A DNA stretch of 64,000 nucleotides, taken from positions 19,348 through 83,347 of the forward strand of contig NZ_FOGH01000010.1 of assembly GCF_900111165.1 (NCBI RefSeq), given 5' to 3'. The DNA comes from Nitrosomonas sp. Nm51. GTDB lineage: Bacteria; Pseudomonadota; Gammaproteobacteria; Burkholderiales; Nitrosomonadaceae. The notes under the pieces were generated by a model. It did no database searches, was not told the DNA's origin, and saw only the letters and a program-made list of their open reading frames with translations. Shown one piece after another: positions 16,817 through 26,063 of this stretch; the first letter of the stretch is position 1, and every line of letters begins with the position of its first letter. Both the position numbers and the translations under genes were made by a program.

Positions 16817-17752
16817 ATGCGAATGCGCGTTTTCTGTTTTTTATTGCTGACGTTCAGCAATGCGAGTTACGCTGGATTGTTCGGTGATGACAAGGCGCGG
16901 GAAGAAATCGGCGTTTTGCGTCAACAAGTGGAGAAAATGGAGGCGCGCATTACCGAGATGGAGACGGTGCTGGAGAGCCAGGCGCTGCTGGAGCTTTACA
17001 CCCAGGTTGAAACGCTTGAAATGGAGCTTGGACGGCTGCGCGGTCAGATTGAAGTACTGAATCATGACAACGCGTCTTTGCAAAAACGGCAAAAGGATTT
17101 TTACATTGATCTGGACAGCCGTTTACGGCAGATCGAAGACCCCGACGCGCCACTGCCGACTTATCATAAACCTGATGATGATCAATCGTCAGCTGCCGCA
17201 TCCGAACAGTCTTTGAGCATGGTGCCGGAATCCGAAGCATACGATTTGATTCCTGAAACCGGTATCGCTGATGCGGAAAAACCCGCGTTTCAAGCTGAAG
17301 GAACGGAGTCCACGATTTCAGATGAAGACGGACAAGCATGGATGGGCGCGATACCGGGTCAGGATTTGCAGCCTGCCGGAGCGGTAGAGAAACAATCCTA
17401 TGAAGCAGCATCCCGGTCGTTTAGCAAGGGTGATTACCGTGGCGCCAAATCACAGTTTGAAGCGTTCCTGGATCAATATCCGAACTCCAGCCTTGCGCCG
17501 AGTGCGGCCTACTGGGTTGGCAATGCGCATTATGCTCTGCGTGATTTTCAGGATGCCATTAAAGCCCAGCAGAATCTGATCGAGCGTTATCCCGACAGCC
17601 CGAAAGTGCCGGATGCGCTGCTTAATATTGCCAGCAGCCAGAATGAACTGGCCGAGGGAAAAGCAGCCAGAAAAACGCTTGAAGAATTGATCGCCCAATA
17701 TCCGTTCAGTAATGCCGCTGAAAAAGCCAAGCAAAGGCTGAACCGGCTCTAA
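16817..17752 (+). CDS. cpoB: Cell division coordinator CpoB (YbgF)
   Basis: 311 residues. Signal peptide (VFCFLLLTFSNASYA), an N-terminal coiled-coil trimerisation region (about 30-105, EEIGVLRQQVEKMEARI), a long acidic linker, and C-terminal TPR repeats (about 190-311, YEAASRSFSKGDYRGAKSQFEAFLDQYP). CpoB coordinates peptidoglycan synthesis with Tol-driven outer-membrane constriction. Starts three bases after pal, the last tol-pal gene. Confidence 0.94.
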   Translation: MRMRVFCFLLLTFSNASYAGLFGDDKAREEIGVLRQQVEKMEARITEMETVLESQALLELYTQVETLEMELGRLRGQIEVLNHDNASLQKRQKDFYIDLDSRLRQIEDPDAPLPTYHKPDDDQSSAAASEQSLSMVPESEAYDLIPETGIADAEKPAFQAEGTESTISDEDGQAWMGAIPGQDLQPAGAVEKQSYEAASRSFSKGDYRGAKSQFEAFLDQYPNSSLAPSAAYWVGNAHYALRDFQDAIKAQQNLIERYPDSPKVPDALLNIASSQNELAEGKAARKTLEELIAQYPFSNAAEKAKQRLNRL

Positions 17753-17765
17753 TAGTCAGTTAAAT

Positions 17766-18461
17766 TTGAGTTTCACCGGCAGTATTTCAGCAAACCCAAA
17801 AGAAGCAGGAAGCGATACAGCGATATCCTTGCGTATCAGTGAAATTTTCTTTTCATTGCAGGGAGAAACGAGCCGCAGCGGACTGCCGACTGTTTTCGTT
17901 CGTCTGACAGGCTGCCCGTTGCGCTGCGGTTATTGCGACACCGCCTATGCGTTCACGGGTGGTGAAAGTATGACGATTGCCGCCGTCTTGCAGCGGGTCG
18001 CCGCTTATGAAACGCAGTATGTAACCGTCACCGGCGGCGAACCGCTGGCGCAAAAGGCCTGTCTGGTGTTGTTAAATACGTTGTGCGATGCGGGCTATTC
18101 GGTTTCACTTGAAACCAGTGGCGCCATCGATTTATCCGGTGTCGATATACGGGTCAGTAAAGTGATGGACATTAAAACCCCCGGGTCGGGCGAAATGGAC
18201 AAAAACCGCTGGAGCAATCTCAATTATTTAACGCCGCACGATGAAATCAAATTTGTATTATGTGACGAGAAAGACTATCAGTGGGCGTGCCAAATGATCA
18301 AGGCGCACCATCTGGACAGGCGTTGCCCGCTATTGCTTTCACCCGTACACAGCCAACTTGATGCGTCTGCTTTGGCTAACTGGATTCTGCGCGACCGGCT
18401 GCCTGTGCGCATGCAGATCCAGCTGCATAAACTGCTTTGGGAAGACGGTCCGGGGCGTTGA
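17766..18461 (+). CDS. queE: 7-carboxy-7-deazaguanine synthase QueE
   Basis: 231 residues, radical SAM enzyme of the queuosine pathway. It carries FFSLQGETSRSGLPTVFVRLTGC and then the cluster motif CPLRCGYC (CxxxCxxC, about residues 51-58), followed by VTGGEPLAQ. It converts 6-carboxytetrahydropterin to 7-carboxy-7-deazaguanine. TTG at 17766 is used; a second TTG about 63 bases downstream (LRISEIFF) would give a more compact N terminus. Same strand and 13 bp after cpoB. Confidence 0.94.
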   Translation: MSFTGSISANPKEAGSDTAISLRISEIFFSLQGETSRSGLPTVFVRLTGCPLRCGYCDTAYAFTGGESMTIAAVLQRVAAYETQYVTVTGGEPLAQKACLVLLNTLCDAGYSVSLETSGAIDLSGVDIRVSKVMDIKTPGSGEMDKNRWSNLNYLTPHDEIKFVLCDEKDYQWACQMIKAHHLDRRCPLLLSPVHSQLDASALANWILRDRLPVRMQIQLHKLLWEDGPGR

Positions 18462-18467
18462 CAGCGC

Positions 18468-19163
18468 ATGAACGACTCAACGAAAAACAAAGCAAAAGCC
18501 GTGGTATTGCTGTCCGGCGGTCTCGATTCCGCTACCACACTCGCGATCGCCAAAGACCGGCAGTTTGATTGCTATGCGCTCAGCGTCGACTACGGCCAGC
18601 GGCATGAATCCGAACTCAATGCAGCCAGGAATGTTGCCAGTGCGATAGGCGTTGCCAACCACAAAATTATTACCGTCGATTTGTCTGCATTCGGCGGTTC
18701 GGCGCTGACCGATTCGTCCGTCGCCGTACCAGCTGCGGGTGAAACAACCGGTATTCCGGCCACCTACGTTCCCGCGCGCAACACCATCATACTGTCGCTC
18801 GCGCTGGCATGGGCGGAAACTTTGAATTGCCGCGATATTTTCACCGGCGTCAATGCCGTTGACTATTCCGGCTATCCCGATTGCCGTCCAGAATATATCC
18901 AGGCGTTTGAAACCATGGCCAATCTGGCAACCAAATCCGCTATCGAAGGCAACAAACTGACCATCCATGCGCCACTCATTGATCTGCCGAAAAAAGATAT
19001 CATCCTCACCGGCATGGCGTTCGGCGTCGATTACAGTCTGACGGTCTCGTGCTATCAGGCAGATGAAGCGGGGCGGGCCTGCGGGCTTTGTGATTCATGC
19101 AAGATCAGGCGGACAGGGTTTAAAGCGGCAGGCGTTTTGGATACAACGCAGTATGTGATTTAG
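18468..19163 (+). CDS. queC: 7-cyano-7-deazaguanine synthase QueC
   Basis: 231 residues. ATP-pyrophosphatase loop [17 protein letters not shown] at about residues 12-28, [29 protein letters not shown]. Zinc-binding cysteines lie near the C terminus (CYQ...CGLCDSC). It converts carboxy-deazaguanine to preQ0 with ATP and ammonia, the step after QueE. Six bp separate it from queE, so they are co-transcribed. Confidence 0.97.
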   Translation: MNDSTKNKAKAVVLLSGGLDSATTLAIAKDRQFDCYALSVDYGQRHESELNAARNVASAIGVANHKIITVDLSAFGGSALTDSSVAVPAAGETTGIPATYVPARNTIILSLALAWAETLNCRDIFTGVNAVDYSGYPDCRPEYIQAFETMANLATKSAIEGNKLTIHAPLIDLPKKDIILTGMAFGVDYSLTVSCYQADEAGRACGLCDSCKIRRTGFKAAGVLDTTQYVI

Positions 19164-19172
19164 CCCGTCAGC

Positions 19173-19214
19173 GACTGGAAACGCAAAAAAATAATTCCTG
19201 GTGCGTTTCCAGTC
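19173..19214. terminator. Hairpin between convergent queC and CsgG-like gene
   Basis: A 13-bp perfect inverted repeat (GACTGGAAACGCA and TGCGTTTCCAGTC) with a 16-nt A-rich loop lies between the stops of two convergent genes. It is probably a bidirectional terminator, though the usual T-tract is missing on the plus strand. Confidence 0.5.
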
Positions 19215-19230
19215 TATTCAAAATTTATGG

Positions 19231-20076
19231 TTAGTTTACTTGAAGGGCGCCGCCGGTACCCAGGCCACCCTCAACATCCTGCGCTTCATAGTGCTTTAAT
19301 GCCCGTACCATGCCATTGTAAGCGTCGATAAAAGCGGCAACTGTTGCCTTGCCGGATGGTGTTCTGGAAAAACCGCTTAGAGCTGCTCCGCCTCTGCTAC
19401 CGAATGCACCAAGCGCAGCGCTGAAATTATTTGCTGTTGCACTGCCTTCTGAAGCAGAAATCTGAATCGCTGAACGAATATCGAACAATGTTAATGTGAC
19501 CACGGAAGCTCTTGATTCCATAGCGCCAGCAAGATGCCCAATCGACGGGTGTACAAAAGAACCTAATACTCCGGCCATGGCGCCGCCGACCTGGCCGGTC
19601 GCGGCATTGTCAATAATAATGCTGGGCTCCATATAATAGTCGGCTGCCACGCGCTGTCCTGCCTGTTGATTTGATCCTGCGCGATATTCACCTGAACTGC
19701 GCTGGATATCAGTGATGCGGGAAAGGCGGCCGTCTGTTCTTAGGTTGCCGATAGAGGTGATAACGAAACAATTGGACTGCTGCACGGCCAGACGAATAAG
19801 CGGTTCGATAGTTGTAATATTGGTGGCGCTGCCAAATTGGCCATACCAGTCAGCCGCGCGCCCATCGTCTACGGCAAGTGTGCCGAGCGTTTTATCGCAG
19901 CGCTCCAATGTCGGATTGGCGCCAACGCTGGCACCGCCGGCAGCAGCTCCCGTGCCTGCAGTCTGGTAAGTTCCAGGTGCGACGTTTGCGCAACCAGCAA
20001 GTGCTAGAATGCATATTGAAGGTACCAGGCCTCTGCTTGACATAATGCTGGCTCTGATCTTACCCGTCATTGACAT
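19231..20076 (-). CDS. CsgG/HfaB-like outer-membrane lipoprotein
   Basis: 281 residues from ATG 20076, which has a strong AAGGGGG upstream. Lipobox LALAGC at about residues 24-29. The body shows the CsgG-type fold pattern: LGTLAVDD, IEPLIRLAVQQSNCFVITSIG, DYYMEPSIII, a Gly-rich stretch and VVTLTLFDIRSAIQISASEGSA. CsgG proteins form the curli secretion pore. No csgA/B/E/F homologue is nearby, so this may be one of the many CsgG-like lipoproteins of unknown role. Convergent with queC. Confidence 0.7.
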   Translation of the reverse strand: MSMTGKIRASIMSSRGLVPSICILALAGCANVAPGTYQTAGTGAAAGGASVGANPTLERCDKTLGTLAVDDGRAADWYGQFGSATNITTIEPLIRLAVQQSNCFVITSIGNLRTDGRLSRITDIQRSSGEYRAGSNQQAGQRVAADYYMEPSIIIDNAATGQVGGAMAGVLGSFVHPSIGHLAGAMESRASVVTLTLFDIRSAIQISASEGSATANNFSAALGAFGSRGGAALSGFSRTPSGKATVAAFIDAYNGMVRALKHYEAQDVEGGLGTGGALQVN

Positions 20077-20206
20077 ATATCCCCCTTAGTACTGAATATT
20101 TTTTTCATTTATTATTAATAAAACTGTATATTTTTATTCTTGTGCCTTGATTATAGTATGATAATTGTTACTAGGTTAAGTAAAATACTGAAAAATATTT
20201 CGACAA

Positions 20207-20812
20207 ATGGAATTTAAAAATCTTATTGCACTGATTGTTCCTGCAGCAATTACGGGTTTATTGACAGCATGTGCTATTCCGCAACCGCATACGGGCTATG
20301 ATCGGGTATGTGATTCATCAGGTTGTTATGATCGACCGGTACAAGCGGTCCAGTATCAAAGCATATCTGACCCTGAAATGACGCCCGAGCAACACCGGGC
20401 GGCGGCTTTGATTGCGATGGCGGAGGAAGATCCGGTAGCGGCCTACGATCTCGCATTGCGGTATTTTCGAGGTGATGGCATCAAGCGTAACAGTTATCAG
20501 GCGATACGTTGGATGCGCAGCGCTGCTGACCGCGGTAATCTAGATGCGCAAAAAGCGCTTGGACGGTTATATTTGACAGGTCTCGAAGAAATGGGGCCTG
20601 ATTTCCGTGAAGCGGAAAAATGGTTGTCGTTGGCGGCCGCTGCGGGTGATAAGGAGTCGGAAGAACTGCTGGCAGAGGCATCGCATCTTAAACACACCGA
20701 AAGACAGTATTATCTGTGGAGCAATCGTTGGCGTCCGATTTTTCAGCGATCTTGGTATTCCAACTATCCCTATCATTATCAATGGCGCAATAATGGTTGG
20801 CGCTATTATTGA
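20207..20812 (+). CDS. Sel1-repeat lipoprotein
   Basis: 201 residues. Lipobox LLTAC (Cys near residue 22). Two clear Sel1-like repeats: AAYDLALRYFRGDGIKRNSYQAIRWMRSAADRG and DAQKALGRLYLTGLEEMGPDFREAEKWLSLAAAAGD, about residues 83-150. The C-terminal tail is unusually rich in Tyr, Trp and Asn (YSNYPYHYQWRNNGWRYY). Sel1 repeats mediate protein-protein contacts. Divergent from the CsgG-like gene, 12 bp before dsbB. Confidence 0.8.
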   Translation: MEFKNLIALIVPAAITGLLTACAIPQPHTGYDRVCDSSGCYDRPVQAVQYQSISDPEMTPEQHRAAALIAMAEEDPVAAYDLALRYFRGDGIKRNSYQAIRWMRSAADRGNLDAQKALGRLYLTGLEEMGPDFREAEKWLSLAAAAGDKESEELLAEASHLKHTERQYYLWSNRWRPIFQRSWYSNYPYHYQWRNNGWRYY

Positions 20813-20824
20813 TATTTATATCTG

Positions 20825-21307
20825 ATGAGAGTGCTCTTTTTATTCATTTTCTTAGCCAGTACAGCATTGCTCAGCTACGCTCAGTACCTGCAACATGTCG
20901 AGAATCTGCTGCCCTGTCCGCTTTGCGTGGCGCAGCGACTGGCGTACTGGATGCTTGGGTTAACGGCGTTACTGGCATTTCTGGGTAATCCGCGGTCAAT
21001 CGGGCGTAGGATTTGCGGTTTTTTTATGGTGGTTTTTGCAATTGCCGGAGCGGTAATCGCTTTCCGGCAGTCCTGGCTGATTCGTTATCCCGAATCGTTT
21101 GAATGCGGTATCAGTCCGGAAGAGGCTTTTCTCAATGCATTGCCGTTTGCGCAATGGTGGCCGGGCATGTTTGAAGCCAATGGCGATTGTGCCGATGTTG
21201 ACTGGGAATTTCTGTCGTTGACGATTCCAGACTGGTCGTTTGTCGCTTTTGCAGGGATGGGGTTGCTGGCTTGTTATGTCCTGTTTGCCGGGCAGAACAA
21301 GCGCTAG
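20825..21307 (+). CDS. dsbB: Disulfide bond formation protein B
   Basis: 160 residues with four membrane helices. First periplasmic redox pair in LLPCPLCVAQR (CPLC, about residues 34-37). Second pair in the later loop, ECGISPEEAF and NGDCADVDW. DsbB passes electrons from DsbA to quinones in the inner membrane. No DsbA gene is present in the window. Twelve bp after the Sel1 gene, so probably co-transcribed. Confidence 0.93.
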   Translation: MRVLFLFIFLASTALLSYAQYLQHVENLLPCPLCVAQRLAYWMLGLTALLAFLGNPRSIGRRICGFFMVVFAIAGAVIAFRQSWLIRYPESFECGISPEEAFLNALPFAQWWPGMFEANGDCADVDWEFLSLTIPDWSFVAFAGMGLLACYVLFAGQNKR

Positions 21308-21317
21308 CATCGAATTC

Positions 21318-21677
21318 TTATTCAACGGATATGTGGAGTGTAAATGGTTGATCTGTAACTGATCTCATCAGTTGACTGATATGAATTGAATAGGTTTTCT
21401 TTTCGGTGGTAAATCGATATTTACCTTGCGCATCAGCTACGCCGCCAACTGAAAATATAACATTTTCTCCTATTATCTCAATACAGGCTGTTTGTCCCGC
21501 TGCGGTTGTAATTGCATAGCAAATCATACCGTTCGGTGAGACAACGGATTTAACCGTTGCGCTGTTGTGCCCTCGTTGAAATTGGATGGTATCGCAGCTA
21601 TCAGCCTGTGCTGCAGTCACTGTAAACATCGCAAGGGCAAACGCAGAGATAAAGATGGTGATTCGGTGGATTGTCAT
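21318..21677 (-). CDS. Small secreted protein of unknown function
   Basis: 119 residues with a clear Sec signal peptide (ITIFISAFALAMFTVTAAQA). The mature part has three cysteines (one early, two in the middle) and alternating beta-type sequence, suggesting a compact periplasmic domain. I recognise no family. Convergent with dsbB, 10 bp between stops. Confidence 0.6.
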   Translation of the reverse strand: MTIHRITIFISAFALAMFTVTAAQADSCDTIQFQRGHNSATVKSVVSPNGMICYAITTAAGQTACIEIIGENVIFSVGGVADAQGKYRFTTEKKTYSIHISQLMRSVTDQPFTLHISVE

Positions 21678-21921
21678 GGCTGGGAATCCCTTTTCGTCAG
21701 CTTGGCTAATATGGAAATCGCAAAATTATAGCTACCTCAGGGATTATGTGCTGCGCGCGCTTGGCGCGCAATCCCTGTAAACGAGGAAGGGCTACTCAAC
21801 AATCTTGGTCTGAACAGATTGCGCGTCTCTTTGCTCATTGTGCGCTAAAAATAGTTGAATGCGTATTTGATGCCTGGATTCAGTTTTACTTCGAGTTTGC
21901 ATTTTATTTAATAATGTATAT

Positions 21922-21940
21922 AATAAGAATCATTCTCATT
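21922..21940. promoter_or_regulatory. Fur box upstream of hemP
   Basis: The 19-bp sequence AATAAGAATCATTCTCATT agrees closely with the Fur consensus (GATAATGATAATCATTATC) as an imperfect palindrome. It lies 18 bp upstream of the hemP ATG, ideal for iron-dependent repression. Confidence 0.75.
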
Positions 21941-21958
21941 TCTATTTGTGATCGTGTT

Positions 21959-22156
21959 ATGCCTGATTCAGTTAAAATACAGACACATGCAATGCAGTGC
22001 GGAAATGCGCGGGTATCTACAGTAATGCCCGCGCAAAATCTGGCGATTGATAGTAATTCATTATTTGCACACAATAATGTTGTGTATATCCAGCATCACG
22101 GCGAATGCTATTTGCTGCGGCAAACGCGGAGCGGCAAATTGATTTTGACCAAATAA
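21959..22156 (+). CDS. hemP: Hemin uptake protein HemP
   Basis: 65 residues from ATG 21959. The C-terminal two thirds match the HemP family: SLFAHNNVVYIQHHGECYLLRQTRSGKLILTK, in which Y-x-LRQTR-x-GKLILTK is the signature. The open frame extends upstream to 21746, but that would place the Fur box inside the gene. HemP-type proteins are linked to haem uptake and activate haem receptor expression in Burkholderia. The Fur box just upstream supports iron regulation. Confidence 0.9.
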   Translation: MPDSVKIQTHAMQCGNARVSTVMPAQNLAIDSNSLFAHNNVVYIQHHGECYLLRQTRSGKLILTK

Positions 22157-22214
22157 TCAATTATTCATTGAATTGCCGTTGGGGTCTACCTTTCTCCTTT
22201 GACCGCGGCATTTT

Positions 22215-22251
22215 GGCAAGCCAGCCTGATCCTCCCCAGGCAAGCCAGCCT
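22215..22251 (+). repeat. Short direct repeat between hemP and the DUF2325 gene
   Basis: Two copies of GGCAAGCCAGCCT (22215-22227 and 22239-22251). The second is followed by seven Ts. AGGC/GCCT can form a small 4-bp hairpin before the T-run, so partial termination before the next gene is possible but weak. Confidence 0.4.
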
Positions 22252-22271
22252 TTTTTTGGATGGTTTTAATT

Positions 22272-22841
22272 ATGAAGCGGATAAAAAAAATGGTTTTCGA
22301 TTTGGTGTTACCGTTTCCGGTCAACGCAGGCACGCCAACATTCATCACGCCAATCCGTGTTGCGCCTTTAGACGCGGTTTTTCGTTTTGTCCGGGCTCTT
22401 ATCGGTCATTCTGACACAGTTCTTCCGCCATCAACGATTCAGTCAGAAACAGCTGATCGTTCTGGAATCAGGCAATTTCATGTGCCGCTTATTAAAGCAT
22501 CTACGCTCATTACGGAGTTGCATAATGCCAGTTTTTCCGGGCGTTCTGTGTTGTGTGTAGGCGGGCGAATGCATTTGTATCCTGCATACCGTCAAATTAT
22601 TGAGGATGCAGGCGGAAGTTTTTTGTATTTTCACGGTGGGAACGATGTTCCATTAGCCAGCTTAAACAGACTGCTGGTGCTGACCGATCTTGTGATTTGT
22701 CCGATAGACTGTATCAGGCATGAGGCTTTCTGGGTAACGAAACATTATTGCGAACGTTTTCGCAAGCCCTGCGTCATGCTGGATAAATCCAGAGTGACAA
22801 CATTCTACAATGGCGTTCGGATGCTAAAAAAATTACAGTGA
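22272..22841 (+). CDS. DUF2325 domain protein
   Basis: 189 residues from ATG 22272 (ATG 22260 also possible). The C-terminal half carries the DUF2325 pattern: SVLCVGGRMHLYPAYRQIIEDAGGSFLYFHGG (about 95-126), then DLVICPIDCIRHEAFWVTKHYCERF and KPCVMLDKS. The domain is often found near metal or haem uptake genes, and here it follows Fur-controlled hemP on the same strand. The function is not established. Confidence 0.8.
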   Translation: MKRIKKMVFDLVLPFPVNAGTPTFITPIRVAPLDAVFRFVRALIGHSDTVLPPSTIQSETADRSGIRQFHVPLIKASTLITELHNASFSGRSVLCVGGRMHLYPAYRQIIEDAGGSFLYFHGGNDVPLASLNRLLVLTDLVICPIDCIRHEAFWVTKHYCERFRKPCVMLDKSRVTTFYNGVRMLKKLQ

Positions 22842-23130
22842 CATGAATCCCTCAAGACAGTTTTTTATATTTTATTGAAATATAGCAATTCAAAATTTAA
22901 CTCGGTATCAGCAATTCGTCGAAATCATTAAGCTAGCAACGGGTGTGCGTTTATGCCTGATATATATGACCGGTTCGAGTCTTTTCAGTGTAACTACAGA
23001 ACAATTCAGATAGTTTTAACAGCCTGTTGAAACACCGTGCCCAAAGTAACTGAGTGTGCGCAACTATGCTTGATAAGTCTAAAAAGCATGCGCTCATGTC
23101 TCGAATCAGTTGAAATCGGCAGCTGAAATT

Positions 23131-23373
23131 TCAGGGTGAAGTTTTGACGTTAGCATTGCTGCGTTTTGGGATTTGTGTGCCGTACTTCTGGCGGAATTTC
23201 TCCACGCGGCCGGCCGTATCGACAATTTTCTGCTTGCCGGTATAAAAAGGATGGCAGACCGAACACACCTCAATGTTTAAAGACTTGCCCAATGTTGAGC
23301 GCGTTTTAAATTCGTTGCCACAACTGCATGTGACGGTTATTTCCTGGTAGTCGGGATGTATTCCTGCTTTCAT
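23131..23373 (-). CDS. rpmE: 50S ribosomal protein L31 (zinc-binding type)
   Basis: 80 residues: [46 protein letters not shown]. Four cysteines in CSC and CSVC positions mark the zinc-containing paralogue, which in many bacteria is replaced by a zinc-free form under zinc limitation. Monocistronic. Confidence 0.95.
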   Translation of the reverse strand: MKAGIHPDYQEITVTCSCGNEFKTRSTLGKSLNIEVCSVCHPFYTGKQKIVDTAGRVEKFRQKYGTQIPKRSNANVKTSP

Positions 23374-23782
23374 TGTTTTTGCACCCTTGCGCTATAAATA
23401 AGCCAATAAAGATTGAAAAAATTTAGTCCGGTTGCTTAATTTTTAAGCCGTATATTATCCTTTAATATTCATGCGAGTGCAACTTTTGCGTGGCATTTCG
23501 TCTGATGGTTATTGCAACTAATGGCTGCTATCTATACACATTGTATTTATTGGATGCAGTAGCGTATTAGCTGGTTTCAGGTTGTTTCGCGGTTGTTTGG
23601 CGTTGAATCAATGCGCTTTAATATGCCCTGGGCATATATAATTAAGTCGCTGAACGTAGCGGCTATTTCAAAATTGCAAATGCGCGAGAAAAAATAAATT
23701 GTTGTATAATGTTTTGTTAAATTTAAAGTCTGTATTTCAATTTTTACCCACTAAAAATTAGGAAAATTAGGAGCACTTTAAG
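23374..23782. other. Intergenic region between divergent rpmE and dksA
   Basis: About 400 bp of AT-rich sequence holding both promoters. A TATAAT at 23705-23710 is a possible -10 box for dksA, but no matching -35 lies at the right distance. No gene or repeat is visible. Confidence 0.4.
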
Positions 23783-24208
23783 ATGCCGCAAGAGCTACAG
23801 AGCAAAAATGTAACGCCTTACGAACCAAAAGAAGGCGAAGATTATATGAGCCCCGAACAGCTTGATCATTTTCGTAAGATACTGGAGGGTATGAAAGTTG
23901 AATTGAGCAAGGATATCGACAGGGCTGTGCATACAATGCAAGATGAAGCAACAGTTTTCGCGGATCCCAATGACCGTGCAAGCCAGGAATCCGATATGAC
24001 GCTTGAATTGCGCAATCGCGATCGTGAACGCAAGCTTATTAAAAAAATAGACGAAATCATTGCCAAGATCGACACCAAAGATTACGGTTACTGTGAAGGT
24101 TGCGGCGTTGAGATTGGATTAAAACGTCTCGAAGCCCGCCCTACGGCTACGCTATGCATTGATTGCAAAACTCTGGATGAAATACGGGAAAGACAAATAG
24201 CAAAGTAA
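23783..24208 (+). CDS. dksA: RNA polymerase-binding transcription factor DksA
   Basis: 141 residues. Coiled-coil tip with FADPNDRASQESDMTLELRNRDRERKLIKKI; its Asp and Ala residues reach into the polymerase secondary channel. C-terminal zinc finger YCEGCGVEIGLKRLEARPTATLCIDC (CxxC...CxxC). It acts with ppGpp in the stringent response and ribosomal promoter control. RBS AGGAGCACTTTAAG upstream of ATG 23783. Confidence 0.96.
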   Translation: MPQELQSKNVTPYEPKEGEDYMSPEQLDHFRKILEGMKVELSKDIDRAVHTMQDEATVFADPNDRASQESDMTLELRNRDRERKLIKKIDEIIAKIDTKDYGYCEGCGVEIGLKRLEARPTATLCIDCKTLDEIRERQIAK

Positions 24209-24252
24209 TGATTCATTCGAGTATCAGGCAAAACTATCATACAGCCACGGCG

Positions 24253-25038
24253 TCATTTTCCGATCAACTGCTGTAAAGTTTCGGTGTCGATCCAATGTTT
24301 ATCAGCAAAAATCGGATTGTCTGAGACTTGTGTGAAATTTTGTTCCGGCTCACCCAGGTCTGACAGTACGGCCAAGGCGCCATCAAAGTTCTGTTGACGG
24401 GTATAGTTATTGACAGTGATTAATGTTGGCAAGTCAGCCGCCAATGCCGCCAGTAGTCCATTTTCAGAATCTTCGATTGCAATGCACTGAGACGGCGCCA
24501 GTTTTAATTTTTCCAAAACCCAGTAATAAATATCGGGCGCCGGCTTTTTCTTCGGCACTATATCGCCGGCACCAATTACATCAAATAAACCCATAGAGTC
24601 CTTTCCCAACGTCGATTGCAGCAGATAAGTGACATTCTCGGGCGTGGTCGTGGTTGCGATAGCAATTTTGATGTTTTTACTGCGAAGTTCATGAATCAGA
24701 CGCTTGACACCTGGACGCAAGGGAATGTCCCCCTGTTCCATGAGTTTCTTAAAATGGCGGGTTTTGGCTTTATGCAGACTGGCTATCCATTCATCCAGAC
24801 CGGCCTTGTTCAATGCTTCTGTAGCATATTGTTCTATATAAAACCGGATTCTTTCTTTCCCGCCGGTTATTTGTAACAATTTTCCGTATAGAGGAATATC
24901 CCATTGCCAGGAAAGTCCAAATTCCTGGAATGCGGCATTGAATGCAGGACGGTGGCCATCTTGTTCGGTATCGGCCAGCGTACCGTCAACATCAAATAGA
25001 ACAGCTTTGAGAGAGGTGTGGTTATTGGTTGTATCCAT
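24253..25038 (-). CDS. cbbY: CbbY-type HAD-superfamily phosphatase
   Basis: 261 residues. HAD motif I is FDVDGTLADTEQDGHRPAFNAAF, followed by the CbbY-specific LSWQWDIPLYGKLLQITGGKER. Motif II is in IAIATTTTPENVTYLL, and motifs III/IV are in GDIVPKKKPAPDIYYW and AIEDSENGLLAA. CbbY removes xylulose-1,5-bisphosphate, a Rubisco inhibitor, which fits an autotrophic ammonia oxidiser, although no cbb genes lie in the window. Four-gene block clsB-sua5-cbbY with the EEP gene on one strand. Confidence 0.88.
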   Translation of the reverse strand: MDTTNNHTSLKAVLFDVDGTLADTEQDGHRPAFNAAFQEFGLSWQWDIPLYGKLLQITGGKERIRFYIEQYATEALNKAGLDEWIASLHKAKTRHFKKLMEQGDIPLRPGVKRLIHELRSKNIKIAIATTTTPENVTYLLQSTLGKDSMGLFDVIGAGDIVPKKKPAPDIYYWVLEKLKLAPSQCIAIEDSENGLLAALAADLPTLITVNNYTRQQNFDGALAVLSDLGEPEQNFTQVSDNPIFADKHWIDTETLQQLIGK

Positions 25039-25043
25039 AAAAA

Positions 25044-26057
25044 TTATAAATGAGTGTGGCTTGCGCGTTGCAAGCGGTCAGTTATAGCAAGCCATGCGGG
25101 CAGCGCCGATGGCGTCTCCATTAAAATATAGTCGTATCCTGCTTGGTCATATTGATGAAGCACAGCATAAAGATGCTGGCCGTAGAGGACAGGATCTTGA
25201 GACATGCAGATATGCTGAATATGTGGTGTATTGAATTGCGGCGGTTCGATCCCGGACCATGTTATCACCGCCAGGTGCAAATTCTGTGCTGCGAGTTTTT
25301 TCGCTGTTTGAACGAGTTCCGATAAATGAAAAAGCTGCAGCGGTGTTGTAGGTGCGTAATGTGAAGGTAATGCGCCGGGAACCGGTATTGCGGGTATTTT
25401 GTTTTTGTGCGAAATGACCGGCATGTTTAAGACTGATTCAATGGCCGAAACAGGAACCCCGCCAGGCCTCAGCAGAAAAACCGCATCATCATCAAAGCCG
25501 ATAATCGTGCTTTCAAGCCCGACGCTGCAAGCACCCCCATCCAGTATCAGATCAATTTTGTTACCTAGCGTTGTACGTACATGCGCCGCAGTAGTCGGAC
25601 TGAGCTTGCCATATAAATTTGCGGACGGTGCTGCAATTGCCTTGTCCGGTCCGATTATGTCAAGCAGCTTCAAAGCGACAGGATGCGCGGGCAACCGTAT
25701 ACCGACAGTATCTCGACCACCGGTGACGCAGTCTGGAATATGCGGGCTGCGTTTCAAAATTAGTGTTAATGGTCCGGGCCAGAAATGCCTGGCCAGCAAC
25801 CGCGCAGACCCGGGTATTTCCCGTGCCCAGTAATTCAATTGCGCAATATGGCCGATATGCACAATTAAGGGATGGTCTGTGGGGCGTTGTTTGATGTCAT
25901 ACACTTTTTGGACGGCGGCTGTATTGGTTGCATCTGCACCTAGTCCATAGACTGTTTCGGTCGGGAATGCAATGATACCGCCCTGGCGTATTAACCGGGC
26001 TGCAGCAGATATTTGCACAAGCTGTTTCTGGTTCAGTTTTTCATTGCCTGGCGCCAT
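25044..26057 (-). CDS. L-threonylcarbamoyladenylate synthase, long Sua5 form
   Basis: About 337 residues. The YrdC/TsaC domain (about 10-205) has QGGIIAFPTETVYGLGADATN, KQRPTDHPLIVHI and SANLYGKLSPTTAAHV. It is followed by a C-terminal Sua5 domain (about 215-337), so the Sua5 type rather than the short TsaC. It makes threonylcarbamoyl-AMP for the t6A37 modification of ANN-decoding tRNAs. ATG at 26057 or TTG at 26063 could be the start; the TTG abuts the clsB stop. Confidence 0.92.
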   Translation of the reverse strand: MAPGNEKLNQKQLVQISAAARLIRQGGIIAFPTETVYGLGADATNTAAVQKVYDIKQRPTDHPLIVHIGHIAQLNYWAREIPGSARLLARHFWPGPLTLILKRSPHIPDCVTGGRDTVGIRLPAHPVALKLLDIIGPDKAIAAPSANLYGKLSPTTAAHVRTTLGNKIDLILDGGACSVGLESTIIGFDDDAVFLLRPGGVPVSAIESVLNMPVISHKNKIPAIPVPGALPSHYAPTTPLQLFHLSELVQTAKKLAAQNLHLAVITWSGIEPPQFNTPHIQHICMSQDPVLYGQHLYAVLHQYDQAGYDYILMETPSALPAWLAITDRLQRASHTHL

Positions 26058-26063
26058 ATCCAA

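Noticed and set aside
22965..22995. GGTTCGAGTC sequence resembling a tRNA T-loop
   Set aside because: The flanking bases do not form a T-stem and no acceptor or anticodon stem could be drawn upstream.
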